Source of the DNA: Comamonas sp. BIGb0152
Lineage (GTDB): Bacteria; Pseudomonadota; Gammaproteobacteria; Burkholderiales; Burkholderiaceae_C
Direction: 5' to 3'
Assembly (NCBI RefSeq): GCF_024809975.1
Contig: NZ_JANUDY010000002.1
Location: forward strand, 620,001 to 684,000
Length of the DNA stretch: 64,000 nt
In this document: positions 28,322 through 39,660 of the stretch, piece after piece
How the letters are laid out: each line of letters opens with the position of its first letter
How positions within the stretch are numbered: the first letter of the stretch is position 1
Program-made: the position numbers and the translations under genes
Notes under the pieces: generated by a model
What the model saw: the letters and a program-made list of their open reading frames with translations, nothing else
What the model was told of the DNA's origin: nothing
Database searches by the model: none

Positions 28322-29359
28322 TCAATCCGCTTTGTGAATCGTTGCCAGGCCGGTTTGTGCCTGCAGCAAATTTCTGGCTGCTGTAGAAGCCGCCAATTGG
28401 CCTGCCGCCACTTGGCGCTGTACCTCCGGCAGCATATCGCGCACAGCGGGGTGGGCGCGGAACGCCAGCTTGAGGCCGTGGTCAATGCGCTCCCACATCC
28501 ATGCCAATGACTGTTTCTCGCGCCGCTGCGCCAGGCAGCCATTGTGCGTTTGCATCTGCTGGTAGCTGCTCACCGCCTCCCAGAATGCCTCCACGCCCTG
28601 CCCCAGCAGCGCGCTGATCTGTATCACCCGGGGCTGCCACAGCGCGCCCTGGGCGGCATGGTCGTGCCCGCCATGCATGCCCAACAAACGCAGGCTCGAT
28701 GTGATCTGCGACTGCGCGCGGGTGGCCGCATTCGGGTCGATATCGGCCTTGTTGATCACGACCAGGTCAGCCAGCTCCATCACACCCTTTTTGATGGCCT
28801 GCAGGTCATCGCCGGCATTGGGCAGCTGCAGCAGACAGAACATGTCCGTCATGCCATGCACCGCAATCTCGCTCTGCCCGACACCCACCGTTTCCACCAT
28901 CACCACGTCATAGCCGGCGGCCTCGCAGACCAGGGTGGCCTCGCGCGTCTTCTCCGCGACCCCGCCCAAGGTGCCACTCGATGGGCTGGGCCGGATATAG
29001 GCCTCCGGCCGCATCGACAGCTGCTCCATGCGCGTTTTGTCGCCCAGGATGGAGCCACCGGAGACGGTGGACGAGGGGTCGATCGCCAGCACCGCCACCC
29101 GCAGGCCCTTGCCAATCAGGTACAGGCCCAAGGTCTCAATAAAAGTGGATTTGCCCACGCCCGGCACGCCGCTGATGCCCAGGCGCAATGACTTGCCGGT
29201 GTGCGGCAGCAAGGCCGTCAGCAGTTCATCTGCCAGCGCGCGGTGGTCAGCACGGGTGGATTCCAGCAAGGTGATCGCCTTGGCCATCGCGCGGCGCTGC
29301 ACCGCTGGCGCACCGGTCTGCGTGATGGCGGCTATGCGCTCGGCTATCTCTGCGCTCAT
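28322..29359 (-). CDS. meaB: Methylmalonyl-CoA mutase-associated GTPase MeaB (ArgK family)
   Basis: 345 aa. G3E-type GTPase with P-loop GVPGVGKST (residues about 64-72), a switch region ETVGVGQSE, and the NKAD base-specificity motif in [12 protein letters not shown]. MeaB protects methylmalonyl-CoA mutase and gates loading of adenosylcobalamin. It belongs with mcm but is separated from it by vapB, vapC and a GNAT gene. The gap to the GNAT gene is 81 bp and carries a dispersed GCTATCATTTTTAGAGC element. Confidence 0.95.
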   Translation of the reverse strand: MSAEIAERIAAITQTGAPAVQRRAMAKAITLLESTRADHRALADELLTALLPHTGKSLRLGISGVPGVGKSTFIETLGLYLIGKGLRVAVLAIDPSSTVSGGSILGDKTRMEQLSMRPEAYIRPSPSSGTLGGVAEKTREATLVCEAAGYDVVMVETVGVGQSEIAVHGMTDMFCLLQLPNAGDDLQAIKKGVMELADLVVINKADIDPNAATRAQSQITSSLRLLGMHGGHDHAAQGALWQPRVIQISALLGQGVEAFWEAVSSYQQMQTHNGCLAQRREKQSLAWMWERIDHGLKLAFRAHPAVRDMLPEVQRQVAAGQLAASTAARNLLQAQTGLATIHKAD

Positions 29360-29413
29360 GCCTGCACCTTGCTGAAAAGCGGCTTGCCAGCGTTGGTCTT
29401 GAGAACCACGGAA

Positions 29414-29430
29414 GCTATCATTTTTAGAGC
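29414..29430 (-). repeat. Short dispersed AT/ATAGC-type element, copy 2
   Basis: GCTATCATTTTTAGAGC in the gap before meaB. It resembles elements at 20651, 52174 and 55945: a T or A run followed by (G)ATAGC. Confidence 0.4.
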
Positions 29431-29440
29431 AAATACCATG

Positions 29441-29908
29441 TCACATTCCCTGCGCCGGGCTCCACTGGTACAACAGGTCGATCGGGTCACCGCCGATGTG
29501 CACAAAGCCATGGCGTTCGTAAAACCGGATGGCATCGCTGTGGTTGAGCACCTCCAGCCACACGGCGCGGCCGTCGCGTCGCGCCCGGTCCTGCACCTGC
29601 TGCATAACCCAGTCCCCAATCCGGCGGTTATGCCAGACGGGCAGCAGGTACAGGTGCTGCAGTTTCAGGCGGCCGTCTTGGGTGGGAATCACCGTCATCA
29701 AACCGGCGCGCTGAGGCCCTTCGCCCGCGCCCTCATCCACACAGATATGCTGCATGTACTGCGGGTCGAACTGGCCTTGAAAGCGCTGGCGGGCGTTGTC
29801 CAGATTGAAGATACCCAGCCGCTCCAGGCTCGGGCGCATGGCGGCGATGCGCAGCGCAAACAGCGCTTCGAAGTCCGCATCGGAGACGGGCGCGAACCAG
29901 AGTTTCAT
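29441..29908 (-). CDS. GNAT family N-acetyltransferase, third gene of vapBC operon
   Basis: 155 aa. The GNAT fold is visible: LFALRIAAMRPSLER start, beta strands with LQHLYLLPVWHNRRIGDWVMQ (acetyl-CoA pyrophosphate loop, V/I..RRIG) and a C-terminal NHSDAIRFYERHGFV. Its ATG overlaps the end of vapC by 4 bp, so the two are coupled. It may modify a small molecule or protein, or act as a toxin-type acetyltransferase like those of GNAT toxin-antitoxin systems. It does not show an adjacent RHH antitoxin. Substrate unknown. Confidence 0.8.
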   Translation of the reverse strand: MKLWFAPVSDADFEALFALRIAAMRPSLERLGIFNLDNARQRFQGQFDPQYMQHICVDEGAGEGPQRAGLMTVIPTQDGRLKLQHLYLLPVWHNRRIGDWVMQQVQDRARRDGRAVWLEVLNHSDAIRFYERHGFVHIGGDPIDLLYQWSPAQGM

Positions 29909-30321
29909 ACTGCCTCCTCCATCCAGTCCTCAATCTGCAAACCTTCAATGCGCTCAAACTCCCGTACGTTATGCGTTACCAGAATGCCATCCGGATCCGC
30001 CAGCGCTTGGCAACCAATCATCAGGTCGATGGCACCAATGGGGGTGCCGGCCTTGCGCAGCCGTGCCGACTGCTCGCCGTAGTGCCAGATGGCATCACCG
30101 CCCCAAGGTTCAATGCTAAATAGCGACAGTGCCGCTTCCATCAGTGCGCGATTCCGGTCCGGATGCATGCTTCGCATGGCGCCGCTGGCCAACTCTGCCG
30201 CCACCAGCGCCGGTATCACCATACTGGTGTGTACGACGCTGCGCATGCGCTCCAGCACTGGCGCATGCTGGCGATGCCAGGCATAGATGCAGATATTGGT
30301 GTCAAGGTAGTAACGGGGCAT
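29905..30321 (-). CDS. vapC: VapC-type PIN-domain ribonuclease toxin
   Basis: 138 aa PIN-domain protein. Catalytic acidic residues are in YLDTNICIYA (D7), the central E of VAAELASGAM, and the C-terminal AIDLMIGCQA with a following D in ADPDGIL. PIN toxins cleave tRNA or rRNA under control of the VapB antitoxin. It lies 24 bp after vapB and overlaps the GNAT gene. All active-site acids look intact, so the toxin should be functional. Confidence 0.92.
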   Translation of the reverse strand: MPRYYLDTNICIYAWHRQHAPVLERMRSVVHTSMVIPALVAAELASGAMRSMHPDRNRALMEAALSLFSIEPWGGDAIWHYGEQSARLRKAGTPIGAIDLMIGCQALADPDGILVTHNVREFERIEGLQIEDWMEEAV

Positions 30322-30345
30322 AAGGATGGCGTGCGGCTCACTGCT

Positions 30346-30603
30346 TCAGTCAAGACCGATGTCACGCGGCGGTGTCTTGTCTCGCTCAATCTCTTCAGGC
30401 AGGCCCTCGAATCGGCCCACTATGCCGTCCAAACGCGCCAACCACGCGGCATGGGCATCCACCGGCACGGGCCGCAAGACCAACGAGCCATCTGCCAGGC
30501 GCTCCACTGTCACCTCATCGGTGTCAAAACGGAACTCCTTGGGCAGGCGAACGGCCTGGCTACGGCCATTCATAAAGATTTTGGCAATGGCGAGATCAGA
30601 CAT
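30346..30603 (-). CDS. vapB: VapB-type antitoxin (AbrB/SpoVT fold)
   Basis: 85 aa from the ATG at 30603. The N-terminal swapped-hairpin DNA-binding domain reads AKIFMNGRSQAVRLPKEF and FDTDEVTVERL, typical for VapB. The C-terminal half (AAWLARLDGIVGRFEGLPEEIERD) should wrap the VapC active site. An ATG farther upstream is possible, but this one starts the conserved domain. It is expected to autoregulate via tandem TTGATATATA boxes immediately upstream. Confidence 0.92.
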   Translation of the reverse strand: MSDLAIAKIFMNGRSQAVRLPKEFRFDTDEVTVERLADGSLVLRPVPVDAHAAWLARLDGIVGRFEGLPEEIERDKTPPRDIGLD

Positions 30604-30620
30604 GCTGCACTTTCGAAAAT

Positions 30621-30645
30621 GATATATATCAATGGTATATATCAA
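30621..30645 (-). promoter_or_regulatory. Tandem TTGATATATA boxes, candidate VapB operator
   Basis: On the minus strand TTGATATATACCA is followed directly by TTGATATATATCA; the second contains the palindrome GATATATATC (30621-30630). They lie in the 45 bp between the mcm stop codon and vapB, the usual place for an antitoxin operator and promoter. Confidence 0.65.
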
Positions 30646-30648
30646 CTC

Positions 30649-32823
<2,175 letters not shown>

Positions 32824-32893
32824 GTCTCAAGCTCGAAATACGTTATAGACAGTGCATATTGGCCGACCCACGGCCGCCAGGCAAGTGTACATT

Positions 32894-32909
32894 ATTCATA
32901 ATTATGAAT
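32894..32909. promoter_or_regulatory. 16-bp palindrome in the mcm / FCD-regulator divergent region
   Basis: ATTCATAATTATGAAT is a perfect palindrome; a second, CAAAATTTTG (32911-32920), lies beside it. Both stand in AT-rich DNA between mcm and the regulator, a likely operator for the FCD protein or an RNA polymerase-overlapping site. Confidence 0.6.
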
Positions 32910-32942
32910 GCAAAATTTTGAATTTCAGTCGCCTTCTGTACA

Positions 32943-33590
32943 ATGGCGCCACCGATGAGCCTCCCCAATTTTGCGCCACGCGCGCTGTACCAGGACGTTG
33001 CCGAGCTATTGCGGCAACGTATTTTTGCGCACCAACTGCCGCCAGGCAGCTGGATCGACGAATTGAAGATTGCCGAAGAAATCGGCATCAGCCGCACGCC
33101 CTTGCGCGAGGCGTTGAAGGTACTGGCCACCGAAGGGCTGGTGACTATGAAATTGCGCCGAGGCGCCTATGTCACCGAGGTCTCGCAAAAAGACCTGCTC
33201 CAGGTCTACCACCTGCTGGCCCTGCTGGAGAGCGATGCCGCCGCCGAATTGGCCAGCAACGCCAGCGCCGAGCAGCTGGCCGAGTTGCAGGCTCTGCATG
33301 ACGCGCTGGAAGCGGCTGTGCACGAGCGCGACGCCTTCTTTATCGCCAACGAGCGCTTTCACATGCACGTGCTGGAGCTGCTGGACAACAAGTGGCTCAG
33401 CCAGATGGTGGCCGACTTGCGCAAGGTGATGAAGCTCAACCGCCACAACTCGCTGTTCAAGTCCGGCCGCATTGAGGAATCACTGCAGGAGCACCGTGCC
33501 CTGATGCAGGCGCTGGCCGCGCGCAACAGCGCCGCAGCACGCGCCTGCGTGATGCTGCACTTCAAGAATGGTTTGGCAGCGGCGTCCTAG
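32943..33590 (+). CDS. GntR-family transcriptional regulator, FCD subfamily
   Basis: 215 aa (an ATG at 32955 would give 211 aa). The winged HTH covers residues 10-75 (LYQDVAELLRQRIFAHQLPPG, EEIGISRTPLREALKVL); the C-terminal FCD domain has the metal/ligand residues in FIANERFHMHVLELLDN and the late EHRALMQAL. FCD regulators usually sense carboxylic acids. Being divergent to mcm over a palindromic site, it probably controls the methylmalonyl-CoA genes in response to a pathway acid. Effector inferred. Confidence 0.9.
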   Translation: MAPPMSLPNFAPRALYQDVAELLRQRIFAHQLPPGSWIDELKIAEEIGISRTPLREALKVLATEGLVTMKLRRGAYVTEVSQKDLLQVYHLLALLESDAAAELASNASAEQLAELQALHDALEAAVHERDAFFIANERFHMHVLELLDNKWLSQMVADLRKVMKLNRHNSLFKSGRIEESLQEHRALMQALAARNSAAARACVMLHFKNGLAAAS

Positions 33591-33611
33591 CCGGCGCTGC
33601 CTGGGGCTGCC

Positions 33612-34904
33612 TTAGCCCTTGAGGAAATGCGCCGCGCCCTGGGCCGCCCGCACGCCGCTGGACAAGGCGGCCGTCAACAGATAACCGCCGGTCGGCGCTT
33701 CCCAGTCCAGCATTTCGCCCGCGCAGAAGAGCCCGGGCCGGGCATGGCACATCAAGTCATGCGAAAGCGCATTGAATGCCACGCCACCTGCGGTGCTGAT
33801 CGCCTCATCCATTGGCCGGGTGGCTGTGACCGTGATGGGCGCTGCCTTGATGGTGGCAGCCAGCCGCTGGGCATCCTGCATACCGTCCTTGCCCAGCACT
33901 TCGAACAGCAGCGCAGCCTTGATCCCCTCCAGCCCCAGACGGCTCTTGAGGTGGCTAGCCAGGCTGCGCGATCCGCGCGGATGGCGCACCTCGGCCAGCA
34001 CGCGCTCGGCACTGTGGTCGGGCAGCAAATCCACCAAAAATGTCGCACTGCCCTGGGTTTTGACAGCCTCACGCAGCAGCGCAGACACGGCATAGACCAA
34101 GCTGCCTTCCACGCCCGTGTCGGTCGCCACAAACTCGCCCCGGCGGGCAAAAACCGCGCCTGATTCACCCTCAAAGCGAATGGCCACCGATTTGAACGGC
34201 TGGCCGGCAAACTTGCTGCTGAAGAAAGGCGACCAGCCCGGCTGCGTCTCGCCGCCGGGCGCCGGCAGCATGCGCACATCAAAGCCGCAGTTGGCGGGTT
34301 CCAGCGCCACCGTTGCGATGCCCGCCTGCTGCAGCAGCGGCACCCAGGCACCATCAGAGCCCAGGCGTGCCCAGCTGCCGCCCCCCAGCGCCAACACGGT
34401 CGCGCGGGCGGGTACCTGAATCTCCCCGTCTGGCATGGCAAAGCGCATTGCACCGGCTTCGTCCCAGCCCAGCCAGCGGTGGCGCATCGCAAAACGCACA
34501 CCGGCAGCTCGCAGCGTTACCAACCAGGCCCGCAGCAAGGGCGCAGCCTTCATATCGGCGGGAAAAACCCGGCCCGAGGTGCCCACAAAGGTCTCAACGC
34601 CCAATTCCTTGGCCCAGGCCTGCACCTCGGCAGCGCCAAAATACTGCAGCCAGGAAGCCACCACGGCCTGCTGCGAGCCATAACGTCCAACGAACGAGGC
34701 CATGGGCTCGGAATGGGTGAGATTGAGACCGCCACGACCGGCGAGCAGGAACTTGCGCCCCACGGAAGGCATGGCGTCATACACCGTCACCTGCAGCCCG
34801 CTTTGGGCCAGGCGCTGGGCGGCCATCAATCCAGCCGGGCCACCCCCGATGACGGCAACATCCACCATGGCGGGCGAAGAAAGGGCGTGGCTGGGCAAAG
34901 TCAT
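33612..34904 (-). CDS. BaiN/RdsA-family flavoprotein (NAD(P)/FAD-dependent oxidoreductase)
   Basis: 430 aa. FAD-binding dinucleotide fold [14 protein letters not shown] near residue 19-33, the HI0933 family's [32 protein letters not shown], and a C-terminal [29 protein letters not shown] (in pieces) that closes FAD. The start at 34904 is one of several ATGs. Such flavoproteins include steroid and other enone reductases, but most are uncharacterised. It faces moaA divergently. No partner enzyme nearby points to a substrate. Confidence 0.85.
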   Translation of the reverse strand: MTLPSHALSSPAMVDVAVIGGGPAGLMAAQRLAQSGLQVTVYDAMPSVGRKFLLAGRGGLNLTHSEPMASFVGRYGSQQAVVASWLQYFGAAEVQAWAKELGVETFVGTSGRVFPADMKAAPLLRAWLVTLRAAGVRFAMRHRWLGWDEAGAMRFAMPDGEIQVPARATVLALGGGSWARLGSDGAWVPLLQQAGIATVALEPANCGFDVRMLPAPGGETQPGWSPFFSSKFAGQPFKSVAIRFEGESGAVFARRGEFVATDTGVEGSLVYAVSALLREAVKTQGSATFLVDLLPDHSAERVLAEVRHPRGSRSLASHLKSRLGLEGIKAALLFEVLGKDGMQDAQRLAATIKAAPITVTATRPMDEAISTAGGVAFNALSHDLMCHARPGLFCAGEMLDWEAPTGGYLLTAALSSGVRAAQGAAHFLKG

Positions 34905-35053
34905 GGCAGAGGCAAATCAAAAGAGAACAAGGGGGCGAACCTTACACCAAGTCCGGCCCCCAGCGGCCAATGATTGGTACTTTTCGCCAACCGCTGATCC
35001 ACCGCATATCCGCAAGCCCGCATCGGCAGGCCTGCTCTAGTACCATTGAGTAC

Positions 35054-36196
35054 ATGGATCGTCCCGTCATTCCCCTGGTTGACCTGCGCCTGCGCGAGGC
35101 AGGCCGCGCCATGCCTGCAGCACCGGCTGCGGCACTGGTCAGTGGCGGCTATGTCTACGACCAACGCAGCCGCCCCTTGCGCGATCTGCGCATCAGCGTG
35201 ACTGACCGCTGCAATTTCCGCTGCAGCTACTGCATGCCCAAGGATATTTTTGACAAGGACCACGCGTACCTGCCGCACCGTGACCTGCTCAGCTTCGAAG
35301 AGATCACCCGCGCTGCCCGGCTGTTTGCGCAGCTGGGCGTCGGCAAGCTGCGCATCACCGGCGGCGAGCCGCTGCTGCGCAAAAACCTGGAAGCACTGAT
35401 TGCCCAGTTGGCGCAGCTCGATACGCTCGATGGCTCGCCCATGGACCTGACCTTGACGACCAATGGCTCCATTCTGGCGCGCAAGGCCAGAGCGCTCAAA
35501 GACGCCGGGCTCAAGCGCTTGACGGTCAGCCTCGACAGTCTGAGCGATCCGCTGTTCCGCCAGATGAACGACATGGATTTCCCCGTGGCCACGGTGCTGC
35601 AGGGCATAGAGACCGCGCAGGCCGTGGGCTTTGCCAATATCAAGGTCAACATGGTTGTCAAGCGTGGCGTCAATGACCAGGAAGTGGTTGCCATGGCGCG
35701 CCACTTCCGGGGCAGCGGTGTTACCTTGCGGTTTATCGAATTCATGGATGTGGGCGCCACCAACGGCTGGCGGCTGGAAGAAGTCCTGCCCTCCGATGCC
35801 TTGCTGGAGCGCTTGCAGTCTGCTTTTGCGCTCACACCACTGTCAGCGACGGCGCCTGGCGAGACCGCCGTGCGCTGGGGCTACGTAGGGGCCGATGGCC
35901 AGCATGACCCCAGCCTGGGAGAGATCGGCCTGATCAGCAGCGTCACCCACGCCTTTTGCCAGGACTGCAACCGTGCGCGCCTGTCGACCGAAGGCAAACT
36001 TTTCCTGTGCCTGTTTGCCAGCGAGGGCTGGGACCTGCGCGCCATGCTGCGCAATGGCGCCAGCGACACCGATATCCGCCAGGCGCTTGCCCAGGTCTGG
36101 GGCCAGCGCAGCGACAACTACAGCGAGCAGCGCAGCCTGCACCCGGAGATGGCCCTGCAGCGCCGGCGCGTCGAGATGAGCTATATCGGCGGCTGA
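35054..36196 (+). CDS. moaA: GTP 3',8-cyclase MoaA
   Basis: 380 aa from the ATG at 35054. Radical-SAM enzyme of molybdenum cofactor synthesis, first step from GTP. The N-terminal cluster is CNFRCSYC (CxxxCxxC), and the C-terminal substrate-binding cluster is [10 protein letters not shown] with a third Cys in LFLCLF. The conserved [11 protein letters not shown] and the C-terminal GG end are present. About 30 residues before the first motif ([13 protein letters not shown]) are longer than in most MoaA. Followed by mobA after 52 bp. Confidence 0.95.
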   Translation: MDRPVIPLVDLRLREAGRAMPAAPAAALVSGGYVYDQRSRPLRDLRISVTDRCNFRCSYCMPKDIFDKDHAYLPHRDLLSFEEITRAARLFAQLGVGKLRITGGEPLLRKNLEALIAQLAQLDTLDGSPMDLTLTTNGSILARKARALKDAGLKRLTVSLDSLSDPLFRQMNDMDFPVATVLQGIETAQAVGFANIKVNMVVKRGVNDQEVVAMARHFRGSGVTLRFIEFMDVGATNGWRLEEVLPSDALLERLQSAFALTPLSATAPGETAVRWGYVGADGQHDPSLGEIGLISSVTHAFCQDCNRARLSTEGKLFLCLFASEGWDLRAMLRNGASDTDIRQALAQVWGQRSDNYSEQRSLHPEMALQRRRVEMSYIGG

Positions 36197-36248
36197 TGCC
36201 GACCGGGGGCCTGCGCAACCTCCCCGTGCCACACCGCCTTCCACGACC

Positions 36249-36905
36249 ATGCCCCTCCCCCTGCCCTTCATTGCCCCTGAACACATCACCGGCCTGGTGC
36301 TGGCCGGCGGCCAGGGTTCGCGCATGGGCGGCGCGGACAAAGGCCTGCAGTTGCTGGCCAATACGCCCTTGGCACTGCATTGCGCCCAGCGCCTACAACC
36401 CCAAGTAGGCCAGGTGCTGATCAATGCCAACCGCCACTTGGATGCCTACCAGGCCATGGGCTACGCGCTGCTGCAAGACCTGCCGCTTCCCGAGGCCGAA
36501 GCCTATCCCGGCCCCTTGGCAGGTTTTGCGGCGGGGCTGGCCGCCTGCCCCACCCCGTGGCTGGTCACGGTGGCTTGCGACACACCGCATTTCCCCCAGA
36601 ACCTGGCCCAGCGCCTGGCGCAGGCGGCGGTGGCCCACAACAGCCTGGTGGCCATCGCCTGCAGCCCAGCGACGGACGCCGACAGCCAGCGCCCGGTGCC
36701 CCAGCCCACGTTTTGCCTGATCCACCACAGCCTGGCAGGTAGTGCCCGGCAATTTCTGGCCCAAGGCGGGCGCCGTGTTCGGCAGTGGGCGGGCCTGCAT
36801 GCGCACTGCCTGGTTCCATTTGACGAGCCCCAGGCGTTCTACAACGCCAATACGCCCGAAGAACTGGCCTGGCTACAAGCCGATGCACAGGTGACGCATC
36901 GCTGA
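36249..36905 (+). CDS. mobA: Molybdenum cofactor guanylyltransferase MobA
   Basis: 218 aa. It transfers GMP from GTP onto molybdopterin. Nucleotide-binding loop LAGGQGSRMGGADKG (near 18-32) and a central DxPL-like region (VACDTPHFPQ). Same direction as moaA, 52 bp away, so cotranscribed. The next gene is a thioredoxin-like protein, not moeA as in many relatives. Confidence 0.95.
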   Translation: MPLPLPFIAPEHITGLVLAGGQGSRMGGADKGLQLLANTPLALHCAQRLQPQVGQVLINANRHLDAYQAMGYALLQDLPLPEAEAYPGPLAGFAAGLAACPTPWLVTVACDTPHFPQNLAQRLAQAAVAHNSLVAIACSPATDADSQRPVPQPTFCLIHHSLAGSARQFLAQGGRRVRQWAGLHAHCLVPFDEPQAFYNANTPEELAWLQADAQVTHR

Positions 36906-36967
36906 GCGCCTGGCGCCACCCCAGTGCTATAAGGGCTGAATCCGCCACGCGACACCGAGACCTTATC

Positions 36968-37297
36968 TTGACCTACTCTGCCCAACACCTCAGCCAGGAG
37001 CCCTTGCGCGCCGATGTCGATACCCAAGCCGGTTGGACGGTACTGGAATTTGGCACACCCTGGTGCCCCCATTGCCTGGGCGCACAACCGCTGATCGAAG
37101 CAGCGCTGGGCCCGCGCGCCGATATCCGGCATCTGAAAGTGGAAGATGGCCCAGGCCGCCCCTTGGGGCGCAGCTACCGCGTCAAGCTCTGGCCTACCTT
37201 GGTGCTGCTGCGCGATGGCCAGGAAGTGGCAAGGGTGGTTCGGCCCACCGATGGGGCCAGCATGGCTGCGATGCTGGCCGCCTTGCCAACGCCCTGA
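36968..37297 (+). CDS. Thioredoxin-family protein with CPHC active site
   Basis: 109 aa with a TTG start (no in-frame ATG available upstream). Thioredoxin fold with LEFGTPWCPHCLGAQ (C33-P-H-C36), and a C-terminal RSYRVKLWPTLVLLRDGQEV with the cis-proline. CPHC is the DsbA-type dipeptide and makes the site more oxidising than CGPC, yet there is no signal peptide, so it is cytosolic. It may be cotranscribed with mobA (62 bp gap). Role unknown. Confidence 0.85.
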   Translation: MTYSAQHLSQEPLRADVDTQAGWTVLEFGTPWCPHCLGAQPLIEAALGPRADIRHLKVEDGPGRPLGRSYRVKLWPTLVLLRDGQEVARVVRPTDGASMAAMLAALPTP

Positions 37298-37320
37298 CTC
37301 AGCGAGTGGGCAGCGGGTAA

Positions 37321-38226
37321 TCAGGCCGGCGTGACTGAAAACGCCGTGCTGGGTGCCGTCGGGTCCTCGGGCGAGACCCCGAAATACACCACGCCCACGC
37401 CATGCAACTGCACCGACTCGCGGCGCACGGCCGTGGCCGGATTGGCCCCAAAACTCACCCAGGTGCCATAGCGGCTCAAATCGGTGTAGATCACATTGCC
37501 TCCCCGCCAGTCGATGCGACCATGCTGGCGAGAGACACGCCTGTCGAGCACCACCCATTCCGAATCGGAAGAACGGCCCACAAAAACGGGCATCTCCTGG
37601 GTGTTGAAAAAGCGCTCAACACCGCCGGAGGCCAAGCGCAGGCGCATGTGTACCACCGCCTCGGGCTTCATCGGCAGCACGGAGTCATAGGCCGTCACCA
37701 CTTCTTGGGCTTCGGGCTCGGTCCATTGCACCTGGTAGAGCATTTGCTGCTCGGCCTTGCCGCGCACATCCATCCAGCCCATGGGCACAAAAACGGTGTC
37801 GACACGGGCGCCAGACTCCATCGTCGACGACGCCGCCCAGACTTCGCGGTGGCCGGCCTTCTCGCACAAACGGGCAGCCATGTTGACGGAGTCGCCGTAG
37901 CAGTCGCCCTCCATCAGCACGACTTCGCCGGTGCTCATGCCCACACGGACATGGAATTTTTGGGAAGCCGGCAGCGAATCCCACTGACCGTAGTGGCGGC
38001 GCATCAGCATGGTCATGGCGCTCACGGCCAAGGCGCTGCTGGTGAAAATGGCCAGCACACCGTCACCCAGGGTTTTGACCACCCTCCCGCCCGCTTGCAC
38101 GACGACTTGCTTGAACGCATCCGTCATGCCCGCGACTGCTCGCGCAGCCCGCTCGTTGCCCAAGGTTTCGAACAATGCGGTACTGCCCGAGATATCGATG
38201 AATACCACGGTGGCGACAGTTGTCAT
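37321..38226 (-). CDS. Class III adenylate/guanylate cyclase with C-terminal FHA domain
   Basis: 301 aa. The cyclase domain spans about residues 1-170: metal-binding FIDISGSTAL, DGVLAIF with the second aspartate, and MSTGEVVLMEGDCYGDSVNMAARL. An FHA domain fills the C-terminus (VFVGRSSDSEWVVLDRRVSRQHGRI, about 210-280) and would bind phosphothreonine. So cyclic nucleotide production may respond to Ser/Thr phosphorylation. No kinase is adjacent. No membrane helix. Substrate preference (ATP or GTP) cannot be told by eye. Confidence 0.9.
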   Translation of the reverse strand: MTTVATVVFIDISGSTALFETLGNERAARAVAGMTDAFKQVVVQAGGRVVKTLGDGVLAIFTSSALAVSAMTMLMRRHYGQWDSLPASQKFHVRVGMSTGEVVLMEGDCYGDSVNMAARLCEKAGHREVWAASSTMESGARVDTVFVPMGWMDVRGKAEQQMLYQVQWTEPEAQEVVTAYDSVLPMKPEAVVHMRLRLASGGVERFFNTQEMPVFVGRSSDSEWVVLDRRVSRQHGRIDWRGGNVIYTDLSRYGTWVSFGANPATAVRRESVQLHGVGVVYFGVSPEDPTAPSTAFSVTPA

Positions 38227-38471
38227 GGATTTTCTTGTTACGGCAGGTGCTACCTCCTCCCCAGGAGCAACGCCAGCCTATGCATCAATAGCGACCCTGC
38301 ATATTACACTGCAAACCAGGGCTCGCCACCAGTCCCGCCCCGCCCAATTAACTTACGAATTGTTTAATATGGTCAGACGGGGCTGATACGGCACTGATAC
38401 CACAAACACGCGCTAGGCCGCATGGAAAATAGAGAATCACCGTTGCGGCGAACGCCAGCCATGCAGATTGC

Positions 38472-39485
38472 TTATTGATGGCCCCAATAAATAAGCGCAT
38501 CACGGCCTTCCACACTCAGTGACACCTGGGCACCCACTGGCAGCAGCACCTTGGTGGGCACATGGCCAAAAGGCAGGTTGGTGAACACCGGGGCCTCTAT
38601 CTGGGTACGCAGCCACTGCACCACGCTGGCCAGCTTGAAGCCCTTGTCATGCGCGTTCAGCTGGTAATCGCTGAACTGGCCAAACACCACGGCTTTTTGC
38701 TGTGCCAGCACGCCAGCGTGCAGCAGGGTCGTCAGCATGCGTTCGACCTTGTACGGCGTCTCACCCACATCCTCGATAAACAACACGCCGCCTTTGACCT
38801 TGGGCAGGTACGGGGTGCCCACCAAAGAAGCCAACATCGCCAGGTTGCCGCCCCAGAGCGTTGCCTTGGGGATGTAGACATCGCCCGAGGCCGAAGCGCC
38901 CGTGACCGTGCCTGCCTTTTCAGGCGCCAGACGCCAGCCCGTGCCTTCGCCCGCACCGCTCAGCAGGTCTTCGAAGCAATCCTGCATGATGTCGTCCACA
39001 CCGTCGGCTGCGCCGAAATCCCCCACCAGCGCCGGGCCTGCCCAGGTCACTGCGCGGGTCTTGGCATACAGCGCCAGTTGCAGGGCCGTGAAATCGCTCA
39101 GTCCCACAAAGCGCGTACCCGAGGCAATCGCCGAGGCGATCTGCTCGTAGTCGATGCGGTGCAACAGGCGCGAGATCCCATAGCCCCCACGGCTGATCAG
39201 CGCCACATCGGCGCCGCTTTGGCAGGCGCGTGAGATGGCGGCCAGGCGCGTCTCGTCGTCGCCGGCAAAACGGGTGCTGGAGGCCAGGGCATCTGCATCC
39301 ACCTCCACCCGGTGGCCCATGGCCTCCAGGCGCTTTACCGCCCGCTGGAACGCTTTTTTGTCGCGCACCGCACCCGAGGGCGAGTACACATAAATATGCT
39401 TGGGGCCGTGTGCATGGTGGTGCTGGCAATGCGCGTGGTCGCAGTGACCAGGGTCATGGTCATGAGAGTGGTCGTGCTGGTGCAT
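38472..39485 (-). CDS. LD-carboxypeptidase family protein with His-rich N-terminus
   Basis: 337 aa. S66 peptidase (LdcA/MccF) family: ISRGGYGISRLLHRID, nucleophile Ser in FVGLSDFTALQ, Glu region VLFIEDVGETPYK, and the late NLPFGHVPTK His. LdcA removes the last D-Ala from murein tetrapeptides in recycling; MccF relatives cleave microcin C. It is unusual in having 13 His and 2 Cys in its first 30 residues (start MHQHDHSHDHDPGHCDHAH), a likely metal-binding tail. The start at 39485 seems genuine since the His run continues to it. Confidence 0.9.
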   Translation of the reverse strand: MHQHDHSHDHDPGHCDHAHCQHHHAHGPKHIYVYSPSGAVRDKKAFQRAVKRLEAMGHRVEVDADALASSTRFAGDDETRLAAISRACQSGADVALISRGGYGISRLLHRIDYEQIASAIASGTRFVGLSDFTALQLALYAKTRAVTWAGPALVGDFGAADGVDDIMQDCFEDLLSGAGEGTGWRLAPEKAGTVTGASASGDVYIPKATLWGGNLAMLASLVGTPYLPKVKGGVLFIEDVGETPYKVERMLTTLLHAGVLAQQKAVVFGQFSDYQLNAHDKGFKLASVVQWLRTQIEAPVFTNLPFGHVPTKVLLPVGAQVSLSVEGRDALIYWGHQ

Positions 39486-39660
39486 GGCGGCAAACTAGAT
39501 AGAGATAAGGCAAGCGCTGGGCCGCCAAAAAAGAAAGGACGGTGCCGGGTTCTGCGCACAAAACCCCGACCATCGGCGTTGGGCGGCATTATGCGGCCAA
39601 TGGCCTTACCTGCGGACCAGGCCTGGGCTAATGCCATGGGCTAGGCAGGGCTGCGCCTCG

